A stretch of DNA of 64,000 bases from Albimonas sp963977235 (GTDB lineage Bacteria; Pseudomonadota; Alphaproteobacteria; Rhodobacterales; Rhodobacteraceae), in assembly GCF_963977235.1 (NCBI RefSeq), contig NZ_CAXBOD010000003.1:62001-126000 (forward strand). The letters are read 5' to 3'. The translations under genes and the position numbers were made by a program. Shown piece after piece: positions 8,049-15,600 of this stretch; the stretch's first letter is position 1, and the number at the start of each line of letters is the position of its first letter. Under the pieces are notes generated by a model, which saw only the letters and a list, made by a program, of their open reading frames with translations, was not told where the DNA came from and made no database searches.

Positions 8049-8103
8049 CGCTCAGCCCCCTGCCCGGCCCCTCGCTCAGCCCCCCGCTCAGCCCCCCGCT
8101 CAG
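8049..8103. repeat. Imperfect tandem GCTCAGCCCCCC repeats at the 3' end of the oxidoreductase gene
   Basis: Four imperfect 12-13-bp copies of GCTCAG plus a C-run end exactly at the stop codon of the quinone oxidoreductase (minus strand). Read on the minus strand, each unit also carries TGA. It is probably a slippage-generated array with no evident function. Confidence 0.6.
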
Positions 8104-9098
8104 AGCGTCAGGACGATCTTGCCCATGTGGGCCGAGCTCTCCATCAGCGCGTGGGCCTTGGAGGCCTCCTCGAGCGGGAAGCGCGCGTGGATCACCGGGG
8201 CGAGGCGGCCCGAGGCGACCAGCGGCCAGACCTCGGTCTCGATCTCGCGGGCGGTCTCGGCCTTGAAGGCGACCGAGCGGGGGCGAAGGGTCGAGCCGGT
8301 GATCTTCAGGCGGCGGATCATCACCTGGGCGAAGTTCACCTCGGCCTTGGGGCCGCCGAGGAAGGCGATGAAGCTCAGCCGCCCGTCGTCGGCCAGCGCC
8401 TTGATGTCCCGGTTGATGTAGTCGCCGCCCACCATGTCCAGGATCACGTCGACGCCGCGGCCGTCGGTCAGGGCCTTCACCTCCTCGACGAAATCCTGCT
8501 CGCGGTAGTTGATCGCGGCCTCGGCCCCGAGCTTGCGGCAGAACTCGGCCTTCTCGGCGTTGCCCACGGTGGTGAACACGCGGCAACCCCGAGCGGTCGC
8601 CAGCTGGATCGCGGTCGAGCCGATGCCCGAGCTGCCGCCGTGGACCAGGAAGCTCTCGCCGCCCGTCAGGCCGGCGCGCTGAAAGGCGTTGATCCAGACG
8701 GTGAACACCGTCTCGGGCAGGCAGGCGGCGGCCTCCATCGACAGGCCCTCGGGGACCGGCAGCGCGTGATCGGCCGGGGTGGTCGCGTATTCGGCGTAGC
8801 CGCCGCCGGGCAGCAGCGCGCAGACCTTGTCGCCCACTTTCCAGCGGCCGACGCCCTCGCCCAGCGCCGCGACCGTGCCCGCGGCCTCGAGCCCCGGCAG
8901 GTCCGAGGCGCCCGGCGGCACCGGATAGTTGCCGGCGCGCTGCAGGGCGTCGGGGCGGTTCACGCCGGCGGCGGCGACGCGGATCAGGATCTCGCCGGCG
9001 GCCGGAGTCGGCAGGGGGCGGGTCCCGGGGACCAGCACCTCGGGGCCGCCGAATTCGGAGATCTCGACCACGCGCATCGTTTCGGGAAGGTCTGACAT
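8100..9098 (-). CDS. NAD(P)H-quinone oxidoreductase (zinc-free MDR family, PIG3/QOR type)
   Basis: A 332-aa medium-chain reductase. The N-terminal GroES-like part (MRVVEISEFGGPEVL, GVNRPDALQRAGNYP) is followed by the Rossmann part with LVHGGSSGIGSTAIQLA, the NAD(P)H-binding AxxGxxG-type loop, then KLGAEAAINYREQDF and DMVGGDYINRDIKAL. The Cys/His ligands of zinc alcohol dehydrogenases are absent, as in quinone oxidoreductases of the PIG3 subgroup. It would reduce quinones or enals with NADPH in the cytoplasm. The start at 9098 has GGAGGAG upstream. The stop codon lies in a run of GCTCAGCCCCCC repeats (8049-8103). Confidence 0.9.
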   Translation of the reverse strand: MSDLPETMRVVEISEFGGPEVLVPGTRPLPTPAAGEILIRVAAAGVNRPDALQRAGNYPVPPGASDLPGLEAAGTVAALGEGVGRWKVGDKVCALLPGGGYAEYATTPADHALPVPEGLSMEAAACLPETVFTVWINAFQRAGLTGGESFLVHGGSSGIGSTAIQLATARGCRVFTTVGNAEKAEFCRKLGAEAAINYREQDFVEEVKALTDGRGVDVILDMVGGDYINRDIKALADDGRLSFIAFLGGPKAEVNFAQVMIRRLKITGSTLRPRSVAFKAETAREIETEVWPLVASGRLAPVIHARFPLEEASKAHALMESSAHMGKIVLTL

Positions 9099-9293
9099 CG
9101 GGGGCTCCTCCAAGATCCCTGGGCGCGGGGAACAGGCCCCGCGGCTTCTCTGGGCGCGCCGCCGGGCGGCGCGTGTGGCGTCTTGCGCCCATCCATCGCC
9201 GCTGGCGCGCCGCGGGGCAAGGGCGCAGCGGCGGCGAGGCGCGCTCGCCCCCCGTCTTGCCCCGCCCCGCCCGGCCGGTCCATCCTCCGCCCC

Positions 9294-9656
9294 ATGTCCC
9301 AGCCGCCCCGCTTTCGCATCCGCATCGTCTTCGGCCCCGACGCGATGATCGGCCCCGGCAAGGCCGAGCTGCTCGAGCGGATCGCGGCCACCGGCTCGAT
9401 CGCCGGCGCGGGCCGCGAGATGGGGATGAGCTACAAGCGCGCCTGGCAGCTGGTCGAGACGCTCAACGCCATGTTCCGCGAGCCGCTGGTCCGCAGCACC
9501 CGCGGCGGCGCCCGCGGCGGCGGCGCGGCGGTGACCGAGGCGGGCCGCGCCGTGCTGGCCGAGTATCGCGCGCTCGAGGCCCAGGCCGAGGCCGCCGGCG
9601 CCCCCCACGCCGCCCGTCTGCAGGCGATGATGCGGACCGCCCCCGGCGAAACATGA
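9294..9656 (+). CDS. modE: ModE-type winged-helix regulator (DNA-binding domain only)
   Basis: A 120-aa protein consisting of the ModE N-terminal winged helix: GPGKAELLERIAATGSIAGAGREMGMSYKRAWQLVETLNAMFREPLV, then the wing (STRGGARGGGAAVTEAGRAVLAEY). It lacks the two C-terminal Mop/TOBE molybdate-binding domains of E. coli ModE. Molybdate sensing would therefore have to come from elsewhere, or the protein regulates without ligand. It sits directly upstream of modA with 68 nt between, and a Mo-box-like palindrome lies in that gap. The start at 9294 (MSQPPRFRIRIVFGP) is chosen because the 37 upstream codons are low-complexity. Confidence 0.85.
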   Translation: MSQPPRFRIRIVFGPDAMIGPGKAELLERIAATGSIAGAGREMGMSYKRAWQLVETLNAMFREPLVRSTRGGARGGGAAVTEAGRAVLAEYRALEAQAEAAGAPHAARLQAMMRTAPGET

Positions 9657-9681
9657 CGCTTGCGCCGTCTCGCGCCCGCAC

Positions 9682-9705
9682 CGATATTCCCGGTGAACCA
9701 TATCG
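9682..9705 (+). promoter_or_regulatory. Candidate Mo-box (ModE operator) before modA
   Basis: The perfect inverted repeat CGATAT (9682-9687) - 12 bp - ATATCG (9700-9705) sits in an otherwise GC-rich gap, 19 nt before the modA start and just after modE. Known ModE operators are inverted repeats with CG..TATA / TATA..CG arms, so both position and sequence fit. Binding here would block transcription or translation start of modABC. Confidence 0.55.
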
Positions 9706-9724
9706 CCCTGCTCCGGAGGCCGCC

Positions 9725-10534
9725 ATGCCCGTCCGCCGACCCCGCCCCCGCCCCCGCTTCGCCGCCCTCGCGCTGGGCGCGGCGCTGGCGCTGGCCGCGG
9801 CGGCGCCAGCGGCACGGGCGGGCGAGACCACGGTCTTCGCCGCCGCCAGCCTGAAGAACGCCATGGACGAGATCGCCGCGGCCTTCGCCGCGGAGACGGG
9901 CGACACGGCGCGGGTCTCGCTCGCCGCCTCCTCGGCGCTGGCCCGCCAGATCCAGCAGGGGGCGCCGGCGGAGGTCTTCGTCTCGGCCAACACCGCCTGG
10001 ATGGACCGGCTGGAGGCGGACGGCCTGCTGGTCGAGGGGACGCGCGTGGACCTGCTGCGCAACACCCTGGTGCTGGTCGCCCCCGGCGCCGACGCGGCCC
10101 CCGTCGCGCTTTCCGATCTGGCCGCCCTGATCGGCGAGGGCCGGCTCGCCATGGCGCTGGTCGAGGCGGTCCCCGCCGGCATCTACGGCAAGGCCGCGCT
10201 GCAAAGCCTGGGCCAGTGGCAAGCCCTCGCCCCCCGCGTGGCGCAGACCGACAACGTGCGCGCCGCGCTCGCGCTGGTGGCGGCGGGCGAGGCGCCGCTG
10301 GGCGTGGTCTACGCCACCGACGCGGTCGCCGAGGACCGGGTGAGCGTCGTCGCCACGTTCCCCGAGGACTCGCACCCGCCCATCGTCTACCCCGTCGCCC
10401 GCCTGGCCGGGCCCGAGAACCCCGCCGCCGACCGGTTCCTCGCCTTCCTGCAGGGCCCAGCGGCCCGCGTCGCCTTCGAGCGCCAGGGCTTCGCGGTGAT
10501 CCCGCCCCCCCGCGCCCCCGGCGCGGACGGCTGA
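9725..10534 (+). CDS. modA: Molybdate ABC transporter, periplasmic binding protein
   Basis: 269 aa with an Arg-rich signal peptide (MPVRRPRPRPRFAALALGAALALAAAAPAARA). The mature start is typical of ModA: ETTVFAAASLKNAMDEIAAAF, followed by SLAASSALARQIQQGAPAEVFVSAN, in which the Ser and Ala backbone contacts bind the oxyanion, and later GIYGKAAL and GVVYATDA. It delivers molybdate (or tungstate) to ModB/ModC. GGAGG lies 6 nt before the ATG. The gene is followed by modB after 7 nt. Confidence 0.95.
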   Translation: MPVRRPRPRPRFAALALGAALALAAAAPAARAGETTVFAAASLKNAMDEIAAAFAAETGDTARVSLAASSALARQIQQGAPAEVFVSANTAWMDRLEADGLLVEGTRVDLLRNTLVLVAPGADAAPVALSDLAALIGEGRLAMALVEAVPAGIYGKAALQSLGQWQALAPRVAQTDNVRAALALVAAGEAPLGVVYATDAVAEDRVSVVATFPEDSHPPIVYPVARLAGPENPAADRFLAFLQGPAARVAFERQGFAVIPPPRAPGADG

Positions 10535-10541
10535 GCCGCCG

Positions 10542-11237
10542 GTGAGCTGGCTCCCCGGTCCCGAGGCGCTGGCGGCGCTGACCCTCTCGCTGAAGGTCTC
10601 GGCCTGGGCGACGGCGGGCTCGCTGCCCTTCGCGCTGCTGGCGGCCCATGCGCTGGCGCGCTGGCGGTTTGCGGGGCGCGGGCTGCTCAACGTGCTGGTG
10701 CACCTGCCGCTGGTGCTGCCGCCGGTGGTCACCGGCTGGCTGCTGCTGATGACCTTCGGAACCCGCGGCCCGGTCGGCAGCCTGCTGGCCGAGCTCGGCA
10801 TCGTGCTCGCCTTCCGCTGGACCGGCGCGGCGCTGGCGGCCGCGGTGATGGCTTTCCCGCTGATGGTCCGCGCCATCCGCCTGTCGATCGAGGCGGTGGA
10901 CCCCGGGCTCGAGCAGGCCGCCGGCACGCTGGGCGCCTCGCGCGCCTGGGTCTTCGCCACCGTCACCCTGCCGCTGATCCTGCCGGGGATCGTGGCGGGC
11001 GCGGTGCTGGCCTTCGCCAAGGCGATGGGCGAGTTCGGCGCCACGATCACCTTCGTCTCCAACATCCCCGGCGAGACGCGCACCCTGCCCAGCGCCATCT
11101 ACGCCTTCCTCCAGACCCCGGGCGGCGAGTCCCAGGCCCTGGCGCTCGCCGGCGTCTCGGTCGCCGTCGCCATGGGCGCGCTGCTGGTCTCGGAATGGGT
11201 GGCGGTCCGCGTCGCGGCGCGGGTGCGGGGCGCCTGA
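10542..11237 (+). CDS. modB: Molybdate ABC transporter permease
   Basis: A 231-aa permease with about five membrane helices. The EAA loop reads EQAAGTLGASRAWVFATVTLPLILPGIVAG, and the typical ModB end AKAMGEFGATITFVSNIPGETRTLPSAIYAFLQTPGG is present. The start is GTG at 10542. The stop overlaps the modC start by one base (TGATG), so permease and ATPase are translationally coupled. Confidence 0.96.
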   Translation: MSWLPGPEALAALTLSLKVSAWATAGSLPFALLAAHALARWRFAGRGLLNVLVHLPLVLPPVVTGWLLLMTFGTRGPVGSLLAELGIVLAFRWTGAALAAAVMAFPLMVRAIRLSIEAVDPGLEQAAGTLGASRAWVFATVTLPLILPGIVAGAVLAFAKAMGEFGATITFVSNIPGETRTLPSAIYAFLQTPGGESQALALAGVSVAVAMGALLVSEWVAVRVAARVRGA

Positions 11238-12352
11238 TGCTCTCGGTCTCCCTCCGCCACCGCTTCGGCGCCTTCGCCCTCGATGCGGCCTTCGAGGCGC
11301 CGCCGGGGATCACGGTCCTGTTCGGCCGCTCCGGCTCGGGCAAGAGCAGCATCGTGAACGCCGTCGCGGGCCTCTTCGCCCCCGAAGAGGGCCGGGTCGA
11401 GGTCGACGGCCGGGTCCTGCTCGACACCGCCCGCGGCGTGACCCTGCCCCCCCACCGCCGGCGCCTGGGCTACGTCTTCCAGGAGGGGCGGCTGTTCCCC
11501 CACCTGAGCGTGCGGCGCAACCTCCTCTACGGCCGCTGGTTCGCGCCGCGCCGCGCGCCCCGGGCCGAGGTCGACCGCGTCGTCGAGATGCTGGGCCTCG
11601 GGCCCCTGCTCGAGCGTCGCCCCGGCGCCCTCTCGGGGGGCGAGAAGCAGCGGGTGGCGATCGGGCGCGCGCTGCTCGCCTCCCCCCGCCTGATCCTCGC
11701 CGACGAGCCGCTGGCCGCGCTCGACGAGGCGCGCAAGGCCGAGATCCTCCCCTATTTCGAGCGTCTGCGCGATGAGGCGGCGGCCCCGATCCTCTACGTC
11801 TCCCACTCCGCGGCCGAGGTGGCGCGGCTGGCGACCACCGTGGTGGCGCTGCAGGACGGACGGGTGATCCGTCAGGGGCCGGCGGCGGAGGTGCTGGGCG
11901 ACCCCTCGGTGGCCCCCACAGGCGTGCGCGGCGTGGGCGCGGTGCTCGAGGCCCGCGTCGTCGCCCATCACGCGGACGGTCTGAGCGAGCTCGACGCCGC
12001 CGGCGACCGCCTGTTCCTGCCCCGCGTCCCGCAGGCCGTCGGGGCGGCGCTGCGGGTGCGCGTGGCCGCCTCCGAGGTGATGCTCTCGCTCGAGGCGCCG
12101 CGCGGGATCTCGGCCCTCAACGTGTTGCCCGGCGTGGTCGAGGCGGTGCACCCCGGTCAGGGCCCCGGCGCCATCGTCTCGGTGCGCACGCGGGCGGGGG
12201 TGGTGCTGGCCCGCGTCACCCGCCGCTCGGCCCAGTCCCTGGCGCTGGCCCCCGGCCTGCCCGTCCACGCCATCGTCAAGACGGTGGCCATCGCGCCCGA
12301 GGACGTGGGAGGAGAGGGCGCGCCCCAAGCCGTCCAGGAGACCGCCCGATGA
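11237..12352 (+). CDS. modC: Molybdate ABC transporter ATP-binding protein with Mop (TOBE) domain
   Basis: 371 aa. The ATPase domain has Walker A GRSGSGKSS, a Q-loop in YVFQEGRLFPHL, the signature LSGGEKQRVAIGRALL, Walker B LILADEPLAALD and the switch H in YVSHSA. The C-terminal about 75 residues (VAASEVMLSLEAPRGISALNVLPG...) form a single Mop domain that binds molybdate and can shut down transport when Mo is replete. The ATG at 11237 overlaps modB; the downstream end overlaps trmO by 4 nt (ATGA). Confidence 0.96.
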   Translation: MLSVSLRHRFGAFALDAAFEAPPGITVLFGRSGSGKSSIVNAVAGLFAPEEGRVEVDGRVLLDTARGVTLPPHRRRLGYVFQEGRLFPHLSVRRNLLYGRWFAPRRAPRAEVDRVVEMLGLGPLLERRPGALSGGEKQRVAIGRALLASPRLILADEPLAALDEARKAEILPYFERLRDEAAAPILYVSHSAAEVARLATTVVALQDGRVIRQGPAAEVLGDPSVAPTGVRGVGAVLEARVVAHHADGLSELDAAGDRLFLPRVPQAVGAALRVRVAASEVMLSLEAPRGISALNVLPGVVEAVHPGQGPGAIVSVRTRAGVVLARVTRRSAQSLALAPGLPVHAIVKTVAIAPEDVGGEGAPQAVQETAR

Positions 12353-12801
12353 TCGACGCCCCCCTCCCCTTCGGCGCCGTCCGCCCCGGCGAGCGCACGA
12401 TCGAGCCGCCCCGGACCGCCGACGCCCAGCTGTGGTTCCTCGGCCGCATCCGCACCCCCTGGGCCGAGCCCCGCGACTGCCCCAAGCGCGGCGACCCCGA
12501 GGCCGGTCCCGAGTGCCGGATCGAGCTCGCCCCCCGCTGGGCGCCCCTGCTCGAGGGCGTGGCGGAGCGCGAGCGCCTGCTGGTCCTCTACTGGATGCAC
12601 CTCGCCCGCCGCGACCTCGCCACCCAGCGCCGCCGCGGCGAGAGCCCGGTGCGCGGGACCTTTGCCCTTCGCTCCCCGATGCGCCCCAACCCCATCGCCG
12701 CCTCCGAGGTCAGCCTCGTGCGCATCGAGGCCACGACCCTGTTCGTCCGCGGCCTCGACTGCGTCGACGGCACGCCGGTGATCGACCTGAAGCCCGCCTG
12801 A
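12349..12801 (+). CDS. trmO: TrmO-like tRNA (t6A37) methyltransferase (TsaA/UPF0066 family)
   Basis: A 150-aa TsaA-fold protein with the family marks FLGRIRTPW near the N-terminus, LLVLYWMHLARRDL in the middle, RGTFALRSPMRPNPIAASEVSLVRIE (the SAM-binding RxxxRPNPIG-like stretch) and LDCVDGTPVIDLKP at the end. TrmO methylates N6 of threonylcarbamoyladenosine-37 using SAM. It overlaps modC by 4 nt, so it is the last gene of the molybdate operon. Either this is chance packing or this subfamily has a Mo-linked role. It is shorter than E. coli TrmO, which has an extra C-terminal domain. Confidence 0.85.
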   Translation: MIDAPLPFGAVRPGERTIEPPRTADAQLWFLGRIRTPWAEPRDCPKRGDPEAGPECRIELAPRWAPLLEGVAERERLLVLYWMHLARRDLATQRRRGESPVRGTFALRSPMRPNPIAASEVSLVRIEATTLFVRGLDCVDGTPVIDLKPA

Positions 12802-12889
12802 CGCCCCCCTCGCCGCCAACGCCGCTCCCACCCGCGGCTCCCCGGAACGCTCGCCACGCCCCTGGCGCCCCGCCAGCAGCCGCCGCAAA

Positions 12890-13048
12890 GCGCCTGTTCT
12901 CCGGAGCCGTCTCTCGCTGATGCCGTAAGGAGCGACTCGTCCGCCCCGGTCCAGGATCGCGCAGCGACCCCGAAGGGGCTTGTCCTTGACCGGGTCGGGC
13001 GAGTCGCTCAGGCATCACCAGCGAGAGACGGATCCGGAGGACAGGCGC
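12890..13048. repeat. 159-nt near-perfect hairpin element (MITE-like or structured RNA)
   Basis: One continuous inverted repeat fills most of the 376-nt gap after trmO. Paired blocks are 12890-12897/13041-13048, 12899-12905/13033-13039, 12907-12919/13019-13031 (13 bp, CCGTCTCTCGCTG), 12920-12924/13011-13015, 12930-12939/13000-13009 (10 bp), 12945-12951/12988-12994 and a short CCCC-GAA-GGGG tip at 12968-12978. Only small bulges interrupt it. No T-tract follows and no protein frame fits. It is far longer than any terminator here. No target-site duplication was recognised. Confidence 0.8.
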
Positions 13049-13177
13049 GGCCCTGTTCTTGGGTGAGTCAGGAGCCCGCCGGAGGCTCCCGCCTTCACAC
13101 GTCCAGGCGAGCCCCCGACCCGGGCGCCCCGCAACCAGGCCCGCCCGCAGGGCGCCTCCCGTCCCGTCCCTGGTCCG

Positions 13178-13831
13178 TCAGGACCAGGTGATCAGGTCCG
13201 GCTGGTCATCGAGATGCGGCGTCTCGTTGAAGCTCAGCAGGCTCAGCCGTTCCGCCCGCCCGGCCAGCCGGGTGAAGGAGCTGTTCTTCACCTGCATCTG
13301 CAGCCGCGCCGCCATCTCGGGGGGCGAGTGCAGGATCGTGCGCACCATCTGCCCGATGGTCCCGCCCGAGGAGACGCAGAACACCGGCCGATCCGTGCCC
13401 TCGGCCGCCTGCCGCAGCGCGTCGGCGACGTTCGCCTCATAGTCCACGAAGGACTGCGAGCCGTCGATCTCGCCCCGATGCCACGACATCAGCGCCTGGA
13501 CCATCGCGCGGTAGTAGGTCTTGCGCTCGGCCTTGTCGGGGGCCGGATTGCCGCCCGCGATCCAGTCGCGCAGCAGGCTGTCGGCGTCGTTCTCGTTGAA
13601 GCCCGAGTGCACGATCGGCTCCGGCGCGCCGCCGAGGCCCTCGGCCAGCGCCTCCGCGGTCTCGCGCTGGCGTTTCAGCGTGCCGACCATCATCCGCGCC
13701 GGGCGGATGTCCCGGGCGGCCAGCCACTCGCCCAGCATCCGCGCCTGGCGGATGCCGTGGTCGGAGAGCTTGTCGTAGTCGTCGGCCCCGAACGAGGCCT
13801 GCCCGTGGCGGATCAGCCAGACATGGCTCAT
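13178..13831 (-). CDS. Histidine phosphatase family protein
   Basis: 217 aa with the phosphoglycerate-mutase-like signature LIRHGQAS (catalytic H9, R8) and a second conserved block, PVFCVSSGGTIGQMV, where the usual catalytic His of VSHGG is Ser. The middle has TLKRQRETAEALAEGL, the conserved Arg-containing segment. It is likely a cytoplasmic phosphomonoesterase of unknown substrate. The altered second motif could lower activity or indicate a subfamily. It lies 37 nt downstream of the MDR reductase on the same strand and is probably in the same operon. Confidence 0.85.
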   Translation of the reverse strand: MSHVWLIRHGQASFGADDYDKLSDHGIRQARMLGEWLAARDIRPARMMVGTLKRQRETAEALAEGLGGAPEPIVHSGFNENDADSLLRDWIAGGNPAPDKAERKTYYRAMVQALMSWHRGEIDGSQSFVDYEANVADALRQAAEGTDRPVFCVSSGGTIGQMVRTILHSPPEMAARLQMQVKNSSFTRLAGRAERLSLLSFNETPHLDDQPDLITWS

Positions 13832-13868
13832 GCGCGCGTCCCCCTCTGCAAAGGCGATCGGAGGCCGA

Positions 13869-14900
13869 TCACGACGGATCGGCGCCCACGCGCACCAGCT
13901 GCTTGCCGAAGTTCTCGCCGCGCAGCAGGCCGAGGAAGGCTTCGGGGGCGTTCTCGAGCCCTTCGGTGACCGTCTCGCGGAACTTCACCTTGCCGGAGTT
14001 CACCAGCGGGCCGACCTCCTCGAGGAAGGCGGGCAGCATGTCGATGTGGTCGGTGACGATGAAGCCCTGGGCGCGCATCTTCTTGACCAGCAGCGAGCGC
14101 CAGATCCACGGCAGCTGGTTCTGGTCGCCCATGGTGTTGCCGGAATAGAGCGAGATCATCCCGCAGATCGCGATGCGCCCGAACTCGCGCATGTTGGGGA
14201 CCACGCCCTCGAGCGTCTTGCCCGCGACGTTCTCGAAATAGCAGTCGAAGCCGCCCGGCGCGGCCTCCTTCAGCAGCTTCGCCATCTCCTTGCCGTCCGC
14301 CGCGGCGCGGTGGTCGATGCAGGCGTCGGCGCCGAGCTCATCGGTGACGTAGGCGCACTTGTCGGGCCCGCCGGCGACGCCGACCACGGTCATGCCCTTG
14401 ATCCTGGCGAGCTGGGTGACCAGCGCGCCCACGGCGCCCGAGGCGGCGGAGACGCAGATGCTCTCGCCCTGCTTCGCGTCGAGTATCCGGTTCAGGCCGA
14501 CATAGGCGGTGTGCCCGGGCATGCCCAGCACGCCCAGCGCGGTCGAGATCGGCGCGATCGCCGGATCGACCTTGCGCACCCCCTGACCGTCCGAAACCCC
14601 GTGCGTGGCCCAGCCGAGCCGTCCCACCACGATGTCGCCCGGCTTGTAGTCGGGGTGGTTGGAGTCGATCACCTCCGAGACGGTGCCCCCCTCCATGGTG
14701 CCGCCGATCTCGACCGGCTTGGCGTAGGAGGGGCCGTCGTCCATCCGCCCGCGCATGTAGGGATCGAGCGACAGCCACACCGTGCGCGCCAGGAACTGGC
14801 CCGGCCCCGGCGAGGGCGTCTGCGCCTCCTCGAGGCTGAAGTTGTCGACGGTGGGCCAGCCATTTGGACGGCTGGCGAGGGCGACGCGCTGCATGGACAT
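13869..14900 (-). CDS. NADP-dependent oxidoreductase, MDR superfamily (CurA/leukotriene-B4-dehydrogenase type)
   Basis: 343 aa. Family marks are RPNGWPTVDNFSLEE near the start, WLSLDPYMRGRM, the NADP loop VSAASGAVGALVTQLARIKG, and a conserved segment reading FDCYFENVAGKTLEGVV. These enzymes reduce alpha,beta-unsaturated ketones or aldehydes with NADPH and need no zinc. The start ATG at 14900 has GGGAGCCTC upstream. It is followed by the histidine phosphatase. The substrate is not predictable. Confidence 0.92.
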   Translation of the reverse strand: MSMQRVALASRPNGWPTVDNFSLEEAQTPSPGPGQFLARTVWLSLDPYMRGRMDDGPSYAKPVEIGGTMEGGTVSEVIDSNHPDYKPGDIVVGRLGWATHGVSDGQGVRKVDPAIAPISTALGVLGMPGHTAYVGLNRILDAKQGESICVSAASGAVGALVTQLARIKGMTVVGVAGGPDKCAYVTDELGADACIDHRAAADGKEMAKLLKEAAPGGFDCYFENVAGKTLEGVVPNMREFGRIAICGMISLYSGNTMGDQNQLPWIWRSLLVKKMRAQGFIVTDHIDMLPAFLEEVGPLVNSGKVKFRETVTEGLENAPEAFLGLLRGENFGKQLVRVGADPS

Positions 14901-15321
14901 GAGAGGCTCCCTGGGGCTCGCGCGGCATACCCGCGCGTATGTTCTGGTCGGGCGGATAATGGCGATGGCGAGGGCGCGGATCAAGGCGCGCGTCCCGCCC
15001 CGCCGACGGCGCCGCGGCGGGGGAGGCAGGGAGGCGCCGCGTCGGACCAGGCGCCGGTGGCGAGGTCCCGCTCGCGGCGCATTGCGGGCGCGGCGCGTAT
15101 GGCGCGGGTCTCCAGCGGCGGCGTCGGGCAACGCCCCGGGGGTCGGCTCGGGGTGGGAACCGGGGCCGCCCACGCCCCCGCCGCGCGCTCGCCGCCAGCG
15201 GGGGCGCGGGGTGCAAGCGCGCCGGTCGCGCCTCCGGCAATGCCTGCGCCCCTTGACCCTTCCGCTCCCGGGAGGGGAGAGAAGGCGACCGCAGCGCCTT
15301 GCCCGACCCGGAGTCCGCGCC
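14901..15321. other. Intergenic region, no supported gene
   Basis: A GC-rich stretch of 421 nt between the divergent MDR reductase and the degenerate RibD_C fragment. Only the first 60 nt (14930-14960, CGTATGTTCTGG) are AT-richer and could hold the reductase promoter. All long frames look like shadows. Confidence 0.4.
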
Positions 15322-15600
15322 ATGCCCACCGCCTCGCCCGGCCCCAACGCCGCCGCTCCGCTCGTTGCGCCGAAGGCGGCGGCCGAGGGCTGGCGGCCGC
15401 CCTGTGTCGACCGCGGCCGTCTGGTGCAGGCGTTCCTCGCGCAAGGGCTGATCGAAGACGTCGTGCCCGCCTCCATCCCCGTGCTGCTCGGCGAGGGGCT
15501 TCCCCCGTCCGGCCCGGGCGCGCAGACGGCGCTCGTCCACGCGCAGACCTGCGCCGTCGCCCCGGGCCTCGTCCCGTCACGCAGCCGGGCGCCCAGGTGA
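15322..15600 (+). pseudogene. Remnant of a dihydrofolate-reductase/RibD C-terminal-domain protein
   Basis: The 92-codon frame starts with unrelated Ala/Pro-rich sequence, but residues about 28-90 read VDRGRLVQAFLAQGLIEDVV and then ASIPVLLGEGLPPSG, ending in a decayed APGLVPSRSRAPR. This is the C-terminal third of RibD_C/DHFR-like reductases (family form: GG.lvqaFL..GLiDEl...iPVLLGeGiPLFG...GlvqsrYr). The N-terminal two thirds, including the NADPH-binding half, are missing, and key glycines and the final Tyr are altered. It is therefore probably a truncated remnant rather than an enzyme. It overlaps the start of the pseudouridine synthase by 4 nt. Confidence 0.65.

Noticed and set aside
12890..13048. 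The long hairpin as a simple Rho-independent terminator of trmO
   Set aside because: It is several times longer than the other terminators, lacks a T-tract and starts 89 nt past the stop. It is reported as a structural element instead.
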